Shown: in pieces, positions 24,336-32,339 of the stretch
How the letters are laid out: each line of letters opens with the position of its first letter
Numbering within the stretch: position 1 is the stretch's first letter
Assembly (NCBI GenBank): GCA_030431695.1
Contig: JAUIIU010000030.1
Span: 1-32,339, forward strand
DNA from: Bacteroidia bacterium
GTDB taxonomy: Bacteria; Bacteroidota; Bacteroidia; Flavobacteriales; Flavobacteriaceae
Reading direction: 5' to 3'
Length of the DNA stretch: 32,339 bases
Made by a program: the position numbers and the translations under genes
The notes under the pieces: generated by a model
Told to the model about the DNA's origin: nothing
What the model saw: the letters and a program-made list of their open reading frames with translations, nothing else
The model's database searches: none

Positions 24336-25517
24336 ATGAGCAAGAAAGTTGTAATTGTCTCGGCCGCCCGTACTCCGATCGGTAGTTTCATGGGGAGTTT
24401 ATCTTCTCTCACAGCCACATATCTTGGAACGGTGGCAATAAAAGGTGCCCTGGACAAGATCGGTCTAAATCCCGAACAGGTTGAGGAGGTATTTATGGGG
24501 AACGTGGTCCAGGCCGGTGTTGGTCAGGCGCCAGCTCGCCAGGCTGCATTAGGTGCAGGGATACCGGATTCAGTGCCATGTACAACCGTGAATAAGGTTT
24601 GTGCTTCAGGTATGAAGGCTGTGATGCATGCTGCCCAGGCGATCGCTTTAGGTGATGCTGATGTAGTGGTTGCCGGAGGTATGGAGAGCATGAGCAATAT
24701 TCCACACTATGTTCATTTGAGAAATGCTCATAAATTCGGTCCGAAACAAATGGAAGACGGAATGCAGAAGGACGGCCTTGTAGATGCCTACGATCAGCAG
24801 GCTATGGGTGTCTGTGCCGATCTGTGCGCTTCCGAATATAATTTTTCAAGAGAGGATCAGGATGCTTTCGCGGTTCAGTCATACGAACGATCTGCCAAAG
24901 CCTGGGCGGAAGGAAAATTTGCAAATGAAGTGGTTCCCGTCGAGGTTCCCCAGCGAAGAGGAGAACCGGTAATTGTTTCTGAAGACGAAGAATACAGGAA
25001 CGTAAGAATGGAAAAGATCCCTGCCCTACGCCCTGCCTTTACAAAGGAAGGCACAGTGACAGCGGCGAATGCTTCAACCATCAATGATGGTGCAGGTGCA
25101 ATGGTCCTGATGAGCGAGGAGAAAGCACAGGAACTCGGACTTACGATCTTAGCTGAAATATCCGGATATGCAGATGCTGCCCAGGAACCAAAGTGGTTCA
25201 CTACTGCGCCGGCGAAAGCACTACCGAAGGCACTGGCAAAAGCTGGTATCGGGCAGGATGATGTGGATTATTTTGAATTCAATGAAGCCTTTTCAGTAGT
25301 AGGCCTGGCGAACATGAAGCTGCTTGGTCTTTCCGATAGCAAAGTGAATGTAAATGGCGGTGCTGTCTCACTCGGACATCCGCTTGGATGCAGTGGTGTG
25401 CGGATCCTAATCACCTTGCTGAATGTACTTCAGCAAAACAATGGCCGCTATGGTGCCGCGGCTATTTGCAACGGTGGTGGCGGAGCATCGGCCATGGTGA
25501 TCGAACGTAAATCCTAG
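24336..25517 (+). CDS. Acetyl-CoA C-acyltransferase (thiolase)
   Basis: A 393-aa thiolase. It condenses two acyl-CoA molecules or, in reverse, splits 3-ketoacyl-CoA. Active-site residues are all present: nucleophilic Cys89 in NKVCASGMKA, NEAF near 317, His348 in SLGHPLGCSG, and Cys378 in ICNGGGGAS. Length and motifs are closest to the acetyl-CoA acetyltransferase (degradative or biosynthetic AtoB/PhaA-like) group; chain-length preference cannot be read. No other fatty-acid genes are beside it. The next gene, an NlpC/P60 peptidase, starts 12 nt downstream and is likely co-transcribed although functionally distant. Confidence 0.94.
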   Translation: MSKKVVIVSAARTPIGSFMGSLSSLTATYLGTVAIKGALDKIGLNPEQVEEVFMGNVVQAGVGQAPARQAALGAGIPDSVPCTTVNKVCASGMKAVMHAAQAIALGDADVVVAGGMESMSNIPHYVHLRNAHKFGPKQMEDGMQKDGLVDAYDQQAMGVCADLCASEYNFSREDQDAFAVQSYERSAKAWAEGKFANEVVPVEVPQRRGEPVIVSEDEEYRNVRMEKIPALRPAFTKEGTVTAANASTINDGAGAMVLMSEEKAQELGLTILAEISGYADAAQEPKWFTTAPAKALPKALAKAGIGQDDVDYFEFNEAFSVVGLANMKLLGLSDSKVNVNGGAVSLGHPLGCSGVRILITLLNVLQQNNGRYGAAAICNGGGGASAMVIERKS

Positions 25518-25529
25518 TCAGACATACGA

Positions 25530-26279
25530 ATGAGATATGGCCTGTCTAATTTAAGCCTGGTTCCACTTAGAGCCGAAGCATCAGACCGTAGTGAGATGGT
25601 ATCCCAGGTACTTTATGGGGAAACCTTCAAGGTACTGGATTGTCGGAAAAAATGGAGTCGGATCAGGTTGAAATCGGACAGCTATGAAGGTTGGATCGAT
25701 AATCTCCAGTTCATGGAGATCACAAAAGAGGATTACACGGCACTGAATGAACTCCCCGGAAAACTATCATCGGATCTTGTCAACTTTATCACCACCGAAG
25801 ATTCCCAATTGATCACGGTTACCATGGGCAGTAATATTGCAGTAACTGAATTCCTAAAACATAAATTCGAAGGGCACGTTGTTGGAGATCAGCAGCCAAA
25901 ATCCACCATCGTGGACACCGCCCTGTTATATTTGAACACACCTTATCTATGGGGTGGAAAATCACCCTTTGGGATAGATTGCAGCGGGTTTACCCAGATG
26001 GTGTACAGGCTATGTGGTTATAACTTACTTCGGGATGCGAGTATGCAGGCGACTCAAGGTGAAGCCCTCAGTTTTATAGAAGAAAGTGAGCCGGGAGACC
26101 TGGCTTTCTTCGACAATGATGAAGGCAATATCGTTCATGTAGGTATTATCATGGAAGATCATCATATCATCCATGCACATGGAAAGGTTCGGATAGATCG
26201 TCTGGACCACAGCGGGATCTTCAACCACGAAAAAAGATCCCACACCCACAAGCTGAGAGTTATAAAACGGATTATATAA
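25530..26279 (+). CDS. NlpC/P60 peptidase with SH3-like N-terminus (YkfC-like)
   Basis: A 249-aa cysteine peptidase. Residues about 1-65 look like a bacterial SH3 domain (LYGETFKVLD, WSRIRL, YEGWID); residues 125-249 are the NlpC/P60 domain, with Cys151 in GIDCSGF, His203 in VHVGI and a third His in IHAHG (215 or 217). The layout resembles YkfC-type gamma-D-glutamyl-diamino-acid endopeptidases, which trim peptidoglycan peptides. There is no signal peptide or lipobox, so it is predicted to be cytoplasmic and to act in muropeptide recycling; this is inference. A terminator follows the stop directly. Confidence 0.9.
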   Translation: MRYGLSNLSLVPLRAEASDRSEMVSQVLYGETFKVLDCRKKWSRIRLKSDSYEGWIDNLQFMEITKEDYTALNELPGKLSSDLVNFITTEDSQLITVTMGSNIAVTEFLKHKFEGHVVGDQQPKSTIVDTALLYLNTPYLWGGKSPFGIDCSGFTQMVYRLCGYNLLRDASMQATQGEALSFIEESEPGDLAFFDNDEGNIVHVGIIMEDHHIIHAHGKVRIDRLDHSGIFNHEKRSHTHKLRVIKRII

Positions 26280-26316
26280 AAAAATCCTCCGTCACTTTCG
26301 ATCGGGAGGATTTTTT
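26279..26316. terminator. Bidirectional intrinsic terminator
   Basis: Stem AAAATCCTCC (26281-26290) pairs with GGAGGATTTT (26305-26314), with A and T runs on the two sides. It sits between the convergent peptidase and TPR genes and can serve both strands. Confidence 0.85.
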
Positions 26317-26334
26317 ATGATGATATTCTAAAGA

Positions 26335-27606
26335 CTACTGTCCGCCGTTTAGAATTTCATCGAGTTTAGCCTTAGTGGCCTTTTCTTTATCATCCATGCC
26401 TAATCGGCCATAGATATTCATTAGAGTTCTTACCAGTCCTTCATTCTTAGGCCTGTCCACCATGGCGTCCTCCAGGTAAGGCAATGCTTCTTTGTACAAT
26501 GCCTCCTGTTGTAATTTCAGTTCGTCGTATCGATCGTAATCTGCACTTGAAGATCCCAGGGAGTTCATCTCTTCAATGATCTTGGTTTCCCCTGAAAGGA
26601 TCAATTGTGCAAGGTTGATCTTGGCGTTGGTGTATTTTGGATCCAGCCTGAGCGCTTTTTTGTAGTATTCTCTCGCCTTATCTGTTTGCCCGATATCGGT
26701 ACTGCTAACACCAAGGTTGTAGTACAATTCAGGGTTATTAGGATCACTTTTGATAACCTCTTCCATGATCTGGCTGTATTTGGCCATATCGCCCATTTTC
26801 AATGCCAGTGATCCTTCCGCCTGTAATAATCCAATATCATCCGGGTTAGCCTCCCTGGCCTTTTTCATAAGAGCAAGGGCTTCATCATTCTGACCAAGTT
26901 CAATATACAATCTTGTAACCTTCTCAAGGATATCGGCCTGTACGGACTCCGACATTCTCTCTTCGGGGTTAGTATATTTACCTGTAAGCATATTGGTGTT
27001 TCGATCTGCTTCGGAACCAAATACAACTTCTTCACCGGTTTCAATATCAGTCGCTACCCACTCCTGTTTGATCCCTGAATAACCCATATCAAGAAGTTTC
27101 TTGTAATATGTAAGGGCTTTGGGATAGTCTTTCGCATTTACGGCATTTCCCGCAGCGAAATATAGATCTGAAGTATCTTTTTGAGCCTCGTAGCTCATAT
27201 ACAATTTCTCCGAGGCGCGACTGTAATTCTTCGCATTCTGATCATTGATAGCACTATTCACCAACGCTACGCGCAGGTTCTGCATACCAACTGAAAGATC
27301 GGACGCGACTGAGCCTTTTGGGGATAGTTCGCCGGCCATTTTAAAGGATTCAGCAGCTGTTTTCAGCTTGGCATAGTCGGCAGTACCCGCCTCTGCAAGG
27401 TAAGCATTGCCTTTTACCACGTAGAAGTTCGCCTTCATATCATCGTCGGCAGCACCCAGAAGGGATTCCGCCTGGTTGATATAGGAAATAGCTTCCGAAG
27501 CATTTCCGCTACTCAGGGCTCTTTCGGCTTTCTTTATCTCCTTCTTCTGCGCGAAAACTACAGCTGAGAGACAAAAAAGGCCTGCCAGCAATATTTGTTT
27601 TTTCAT
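26335..27606 (-). CDS. Exported tetratricopeptide-repeat protein
   Basis: A 423-aa protein with a signal peptide (residues 1-19, LSAVVFAQ) and several TPR units, clearest at about residues 230-330 (ALALMKKAREANPDD, YYNLGVSSTDIGQTDKAREYYKKALRLDP). TPRs mediate protein contacts; the partner is unknown. It is likely periplasmic or attached to the outer membrane. It begins 17 nt after the gyrA stop on the same strand, with no promoter box visible in the gap, so it is probably co-transcribed with gyrA. Confidence 0.85.
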   Translation of the reverse strand: MKKQILLAGLFCLSAVVFAQKKEIKKAERALSSGNASEAISYINQAESLLGAADDDMKANFYVVKGNAYLAEAGTADYAKLKTAAESFKMAGELSPKGSVASDLSVGMQNLRVALVNSAINDQNAKNYSRASEKLYMSYEAQKDTSDLYFAAGNAVNAKDYPKALTYYKKLLDMGYSGIKQEWVATDIETGEEVVFGSEADRNTNMLTGKYTNPEERMSESVQADILEKVTRLYIELGQNDEALALMKKAREANPDDIGLLQAEGSLALKMGDMAKYSQIMEEVIKSDPNNPELYYNLGVSSTDIGQTDKAREYYKKALRLDPKYTNAKINLAQLILSGETKIIEEMNSLGSSSADYDRYDELKLQQEALYKEALPYLEDAMVDRPKNEGLVRTLMNIYGRLGMDDKEKATKAKLDEILNGGQ

Positions 27607-27623
27607 TGTAATGGTTTTAATTT

Positions 27624-30155
27624 TTATTCGTTGTTTTCAGTATTCGTCTCTTCTGTATCAAGAGTGGTGCCATTTTCACCTTCTGAGATCTCATCACCGT
27701 TCTCATCAACTTCATCCTCATCGTGCATAACCTTAGCGACAGCCGCTATGGCGTCGTCCTCACGCACTTTGATCAAACGAACTCCCTGGGTAGCTCTACC
27801 CATCACCCGGAGATCCTCTACCGCCATACGGATGGCAATTCCCGACTTGTTGATGATCATGAGATCGTCGGCGTCACTCACGTTTTTTATGGCTACTAAG
27901 TTACCTGTTTTTTCTGTAACATTAATGGTTTTCACGCCTTTTCCACCGCGATTCGTCATTCGATAATCCTCTATACTGGAACGCTTTCCGTAACCATTTT
28001 CAGAAACAACCAGCACGTCGGTCTCATCATCGTTGATCGCGATCATTCCAACCACTTCGTCATCTTCATGTCCGAGGGTTATTCCTCGTACTCCGGAAGC
28101 ATTTCGACCCATAGGTCTAGTCTTTTCCTCCTCGAAACGAATCGCCTTCCCACTTTTAACGGCCAGCATCACTTGGCTGTCGCCTGTTGTTAATTTGGCT
28201 TCCAGCAATTCGTCGCCTTCACGAATGGTGATCGCATTGATCCCATTGGTCCTGGGCCTGGAATACTGTTCCAGTGGTGTTTTCTTCACCTGGCCTTTTT
28301 TGGTGGCCATGATAACATAATTGCTGTTGATATACTCTTCGTCCTTAAGGTCCTGCGTACAAATAAATGCTTTCACCTTATCTTCCTGTTCGATATTGAT
28401 CAGGTTCTGAATAGCTCTTCCCTTGGAAGTTCGACTTCCTTCGGGAATTTCGAATACGCGCATCCAGAAGCATTTTCCTTTTTGAGTAAAGAACAACATA
28501 TACTGGTGGTTCGTACCTACGAACAGATGCTCTAGGAAGTCCTCGTTACGTGTGGCCGAGGCTTTCTGGCCTACTCCACCCCTGTTCTGTTTTTTGTACT
28601 CGGTAAGGGAGGTTCGTTTGATATAGCCCGCATGAGAAATAGTGATCACCACCTTTTCATCAGCAATCAGATCCGTGATGCTTACATCACCACCGGCGTA
28701 TTCGATTACCGATCTTCGCTCGTCTCCGAACTTGTCCTTGATCTCGACCAATTCCTCTTTGATGATATCCATCCTGCGATCTTTTCGGGCAAGGATATCT
28801 TTATAGTCTTCGATGGTCTTCATCAGTTCCTCATACTCACTTCTCAGCTTGTCCTGTTCAAGGCCTGTAAGCTGTCTTAGTCGCATCTCAACAATAGCCC
28901 TGGCTTGTATCTCCGTAAGTTCGAAGGTCTTCATGAGTTTCTCACGGGCTTCGTCAGCGTTTGCCGAGGCACGGATCAGGGCGATCACTTCGTCGATATT
29001 GTCTGAAGCGATGATCAATCCTTCAAGTATATGAGCCCGCTCCTCTGCCTTGCGAAGAAGGTACTGAGTCCTGCGCGTAACCACTTCGTGACGATGTTCC
29101 ACGAAATAGTGGATCATTTCCTTTAGGTTCAATAGTCTTGGTCTGCCATTTACCAGGGCGATATTGTTCACACTGAAACTTGCCTGAAGCTCAGTGTACT
29201 TATACAACATATTAAGTACGATGTTAGGAATGGCATCGCGCTTCAGAATATACACTATGCGCATTCCTTTCCTGTCACTCTCATCCCTGATGTTCGAGAT
29301 CCCCTCGATTTTCTTGTCATTGACGAGATCGGCCGTTTTCTTGATCATATTGGCCTTATTCACCTGGTAGGGTATCTCACTTACCACGATGCATTCTCGT
29401 CCGTCTATCTCCTCGAAATTGGCTTTCCCGCGCATGACGATGCGACCCCTCCCGGTATGAAAGGCATCTTTCACTCCTTCGTAGCCATAAATTACCCCTC
29501 CGGTCGGGAAATCGGGGGCTTTTATGTGTTGCATCAACTCATCAATCTCGATGTCGTTATTGTCGATATACGCAATGGTTCCATCGATCACTTCGGAAAG
29601 GTTGTGGGGGGGCATATTGGTAGCCATACCTACCGCGATCCCGGAGGCGCCGTTGATCAGCAATCCCGGCACTCTTGTGGGCAGCACGGTTGGTTCCTGG
29701 AGTGTATCGTCAAAATTCAGCTGGTGATCCACAGTTTCCTTGTCGATATCCGAAAGCATTTCTTCGGAGATCTTCTGCATCCTGGCTTCGGTATATCGCA
29801 TGGCTGCCGGACTGTCGCCGTCTATGGACCCGAAGTTACCCTGACCGTCTACCAGCATATAACGCAAACTCCATTCCTGTGCCATACGTACCATAGCGTC
29901 GTACACCGATGTATCCCCATGGGGGTGATATTTACCCAATACCTCACCCACTATCCTGGCAGATTTCTTGTGAGCACTGTTTGCCCTTACACCCAATTCG
30001 TGCATGCCGTAAAGCACCCGCCTGTGCACCGGTTTCATACCGTCCCGCACATCTGGCAGCGCTCGTGACACAATGACGGACATAGAGTAATCTATGTACG
30101 CCGATTTCATTTCATCTTCTATGTTTATAGGGATCAATTTTTCGCCTTCAGCCAT
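27624..30155 (-). CDS. gyrA: DNA gyrase subunit A
   Basis: An 843-aa type II topoisomerase subunit that cuts and rejoins DNA to introduce negative supercoils with GyrB. The catalytic Tyr121 is in [10 protein letters not shown]. The quinolone-resistance region reads [10 protein letters not shown], with Thr82 and Ser83 in place of the E. coli Ser83-Ala84 and with Asp86 kept. The C-terminal domain has six blade-like repeats starting near [10 protein letters not shown]; the GyrA box appears as TNRGGKG rather than QRRGGKG. A highly acidic tail of about 30 residues ends the protein. Divergent from clpC across 260 nt containing an inverted repeat. The TPR gene follows. Confidence 0.97.
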   Translation of the reverse strand: MAEGEKLIPINIEDEMKSAYIDYSMSVIVSRALPDVRDGMKPVHRRVLYGMHELGVRANSAHKKSARIVGEVLGKYHPHGDTSVYDAMVRMAQEWSLRYMLVDGQGNFGSIDGDSPAAMRYTEARMQKISEEMLSDIDKETVDHQLNFDDTLQEPTVLPTRVPGLLINGASGIAVGMATNMPPHNLSEVIDGTIAYIDNNDIEIDELMQHIKAPDFPTGGVIYGYEGVKDAFHTGRGRIVMRGKANFEEIDGRECIVVSEIPYQVNKANMIKKTADLVNDKKIEGISNIRDESDRKGMRIVYILKRDAIPNIVLNMLYKYTELQASFSVNNIALVNGRPRLLNLKEMIHYFVEHRHEVVTRRTQYLLRKAEERAHILEGLIIASDNIDEVIALIRASANADEAREKLMKTFELTEIQARAIVEMRLRQLTGLEQDKLRSEYEELMKTIEDYKDILARKDRRMDIIKEELVEIKDKFGDERRSVIEYAGGDVSITDLIADEKVVITISHAGYIKRTSLTEYKKQNRGGVGQKASATRNEDFLEHLFVGTNHQYMLFFTQKGKCFWMRVFEIPEGSRTSKGRAIQNLINIEQEDKVKAFICTQDLKDEEYINSNYVIMATKKGQVKKTPLEQYSRPRTNGINAITIREGDELLEAKLTTGDSQVMLAVKSGKAIRFEEEKTRPMGRNASGVRGITLGHEDDEVVGMIAINDDETDVLVVSENGYGKRSSIEDYRMTNRGGKGVKTINVTEKTGNLVAIKNVSDADDLMIINKSGIAIRMAVEDLRVMGRATQGVRLIKVREDDAIAAVAKVMHDEDEVDENGDEISEGENGTTLDTEETNTENNE

Positions 30156-30242
30156 AAAAAAATTGCTTTAAAATTCGTGTTAAAATCTAATGAGGCAAGA
30201 TACAGCTTTTTGCAGGTTTTTAGCGGGGTTTCGGACGCAGAA

Positions 30243-30285
30243 ATTAACGATTTTATTAACAAATAATTAGTAGTAAATCGTTAAT
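30243..30285. repeat. Inverted repeat between gyrA and clpC
   Basis: Perfect 11-bp arms ATTAACGATTT (30243-30253) and AAATCGTTAAT (30275-30285) with a 21-nt spacer. It lies in the 260-nt divergent gap, 88 nt from gyrA and 131 nt from clpC. It could be an operator for either gene, but AT-rich DNA makes chance matches easier. Confidence 0.5.
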
Positions 30286-30415
30286 AAGTATCGAACTTTA
30301 TACTTTGAATTTACATTGTTTTTTCGTCCTTTTACGAGAGTTGCCTCAAAGTGGGTATGGTTTTTGCCTTTTTTTAGGTAATTTTAAAGTTTTTAGAAGG
30401 AATAGGATTTAATTT

Positions 30416-32339
30416 ATGGATGACAATTTTTCCCCAAGAGTAAAAGACGTGATCGCGTTCAGTAAGGAAGAGGCCCTGAGATTGGGCCACGACTTTATTG
30501 GTACCGAGCACCTGATGCTGGGATTACTCCGGGATGGAAATGGTAAAGCAGTAACGATCCTTAATGCCCTGGATGTTGACCTGAACCACTTGAGACGAAA
30601 GGTAGAGATTCTAAGCCCTGCCAATCCAAGCCCCGGAACCAGTACGAACGACAAGAAGAACCTGCACCTCACAAGACAGGCGGAACGAGCCCTAAAGACG
30701 ACTTTCCTCGAAGCAAAGCTGTTTCAGAGTTCGTCGATCAATACCGCTCACCTGCTGCTATGTATACTTCGGAATGAGAATGATCCCACCACGAAGTTGC
30801 TCAACAAGCTGAAAGTGGACTATGATGGTGTAAAAGATCAATTCAAGCTTATGATCACTAACGACGAAGATTATATAGAAAGCCCTACCTCCGAATCGTT
30901 CCCGAATGAGGACGATACCTCGGGGGATGAAGATACTTCCAAGGATAACCTGTTCTCCGGTACGGCCGGAAAAGGCAATAAGAAGTCCAAGACTCCTGTC
31001 CTGGACAATTTCGGGAGAGACCTTACGCATCTTGCCGAAGAAGGTAAGCTGGACCCTGTAGTAGGCCGGGAAGGTGAAATACAACGTGTCTCACAGATTC
31101 TCAGTCGAAGAAAAAAGAACAATCCCCTGCTTATCGGTGAACCGGGAGTGGGTAAATCGGCTATCGCCGAAGGCCTCGCCCTGAGGATCATCCAGAGAAA
31201 AGTATCGAGAATACTTTACGACAAACGTGTGGTCACACTCGACCTTGCAAGCCTGGTCGCCGGTACCAAGTACCGCGGACAGTTTGAAGAGCGAATGAAG
31301 GCGGTGATGAATGAGCTGGAGAAAAACGACGACATCATACTGTTCATCGATGAGATCCATACTATCGTAGGTGCGGGTGGCGCTACAGGTTCGCTCGACG
31401 CTTCCAATATGTTCAAACCGGCGCTGGCCAGGGGTGAGATTCAATGCATAGGGGCTACGACCCTTGATGAATACCGACAGTATATCGAGAAGGACGGTGC
31501 TCTGGAACGACGTTTCCAAAAAGTTTTGGTTGAACCTACGAGCGTAGAGGAAACTATCGAGATCCTTCAGAATATCAAGGATAAATACGAATCGCATCAC
31601 AATGTCCAGTACACGGATGATGCCCTCGAAGCCTGTGTGAAATTGACAAATCGGTATATGACGGAACGTTTCTTACCGGACAAGGCTATAGATGCCATGG
31701 ACGAAGCCGGCTCCCGTGTACATATTACGAATATCAATGTTCCGGAGAAGATCCTGGAGATTGAGAATAAACTGGAAGAAGTACGGGAATTGAAGAATTC
31801 CGTGGTCAAGAAACAGAAGTACGAAGAAGCGGCTAAGTTACGAGACGACGAAAAAAACCTTGAAAAAGCCCTCGCTACCGAACAGGAAGCATGGGAAAAA
31901 GAGTCTAAACTACACCGGGAGATCGTTGATGAGGAAAATGTTGCGGAAGTTGTTTCCATGATGACAGGTGTGCCGGTGAACAGAATTGCACAGACCGAAA
32001 GCAATAAACTTGCCGAGCTGCCCGAAAGGATCAAGGGAAAGGTCATAGGGCAGGACGAAGCCGTGGCCAAGGTTGTAAAAGCCATTCAGCGAAACCGTGC
32101 CGGACTCAAGGATCCGAACAAGCCTATAGGTTCGTTCATATTCCTTGGGCAGACAGGTGTTGGTAAGACGCAACTAGCGAAAGTACTAGCCAGGGAACTC
32201 TTCGATAGCGAAAATGCCCTGGTGCGTGTGGATATGAGTGAATACATGGAGAAATTCGCGGTTTCACGACTAATTGGAGCACCTCCGGGATATGTGGGTT
32301 ATGAAGAGGGTGGCCAACTTACCGAGAAGATTCGAAGGA
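30416..32339 (+). CDS. clpC: ATP-dependent Clp protease ATPase subunit ClpC (partial)
   Basis: The first 641 residues of a ClpC-type AAA+ unfoldase that feeds proteins to ClpP; the C-terminus lies beyond the window. The N domain (about 1-145) has two Clp repeats ([15 protein letters not shown] and [14 protein letters not shown]). An acidic linker follows (150-195), then AAA1 with Walker A GEPGVGKS at 241-248 and Walker B LFIDEIH. A UVR-type motif ([17 protein letters not shown]) sits in the middle domain, which marks ClpC rather than ClpA. AAA2 starts with GQTGVGKT at 578-585. The ATG at 30416 gives the usual N-terminus [10 protein letters not shown]. No perfect -7 box was found upstream. Confidence 0.96.
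   Translation, partial: MDDNFSPRVKDVIAFSKEEALRLGHDFIGTEHLMLGLLRDGNGKAVTILNALDVDLNHLRRKVEILSPANPSPGTSTNDKKNLHLTRQAERALKTTFLEAKLFQSSSINTAHLLLCILRNENDPTTKLLNKLKVDYDGVKDQFKLMITNDEDYIESPTSESFPNEDDTSGDEDTSKDNLFSGTAGKGNKKSKTPVLDNFGRDLTHLAEEGKLDPVVGREGEIQRVSQILSRRKKNNPLLIGEPGVGKSAIAEGLALRIIQRKVSRILYDKRVVTLDLASLVAGTKYRGQFEERMKAVMNELEKNDDIILFIDEIHTIVGAGGATGSLDASNMFKPALARGEIQCIGATTLDEYRQYIEKDGALERRFQKVLVEPTSVEETIEILQNIKDKYESHHNVQYTDDALEACVKLTNRYMTERFLPDKAIDAMDEAGSRVHITNINVPEKILEIENKLEEVRELKNSVVKKQKYEEAAKLRDDEKNLEKALATEQEAWEKESKLHREIVDEENVAEVVSMMTGVPVNRIAQTESNKLAELPERIKGKVIGQDEAVAKVVKAIQRNRAGLKDPNKPIGSFIFLGQTGVGKTQLAKVLARELFDSENALVRVDMSEYMEKFAVSRLIGAPPGYVGYEEGGQLTEKIRR

Noticed and set aside
29900-29920. 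Thr82/Ser83 in the GyrA quinolone-resistance region as an acquired resistance mutation
   Set aside because: Without a wild-type relative for comparison this may be the normal state of the lineage; Asp86 is intact.

Overview
The window looks like a chromosomal segment of a Bacteroidota bacterium, most likely a member of the Flavobacteriaceae. The support is: -7 promoter boxes of the TAnnTTTG type ahead of several genes and tRNAs, no obvious Shine-Dalgarno sequences, Bacteroidota-type versions of LptD, TamB, the NagB/PIG-L fusion, PgpH and DUF4159 proteins, and tRNA genes without an encoded CCA. No species name is claimed. Most of the window is ordinary core genome; the accessory-looking part is about 18.0-20.2 kb.

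Layout. 1-5002 (minus strand): a tight run of amidase, MCE/MlaD protein, membrane Fe-S protein, small HAD phosphatase, CCG-domain Fe-S protein and a partial conserved protein; the last five genes abut or nearly abut and look like one operon. 5130-8389 (plus): an LptD-like outer-membrane protein, two back-to-back microsatellites, then ridA. 8386-12777 (minus): a large TamB-like protein. 12858-17986 (plus): tsaD, a TfoX/Sxy-type protein, rsmE, a DUF4159 protein, a SPOUT methyltransferase, a THUMP-like class I methyltransferase and a small exported protein, mostly with 1-10 nt gaps or ATGA overlaps. This block is rich in tRNA/rRNA modification genes.

18.0-20.2 kb: tRNA-Ser(GCT), tRNA-Pro(TGG) and tRNA-Arg(TCT), with an exported Cys-rich orphan gene between Pro and Arg. 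The tRNAs are surrounded by repeats. tRNA-Pro and tRNA-Arg are each preceded by a second copy of their own 5' end. Downstream of both lies a hairpin-rich cassette with shared sequence blocks, and after tRNA-Pro the cassette is expanded into 140-bp tandem units. This is the best candidate for something undescribed in the window.

20.2-24.2 kb (minus): a glucosamine-6-phosphate deaminase/PIG-L fusion and a PgpH-like 7TM-HD protein. 24.3-26.3 kb (plus): a thiolase and an NlpC/P60 peptidase. 26.3-30.2 kb (minus): a TPR protein and gyrA. 30416 to the end (plus): clpC, cut by the window edge.

All functions are read from motifs and family knowledge; no database search was run.
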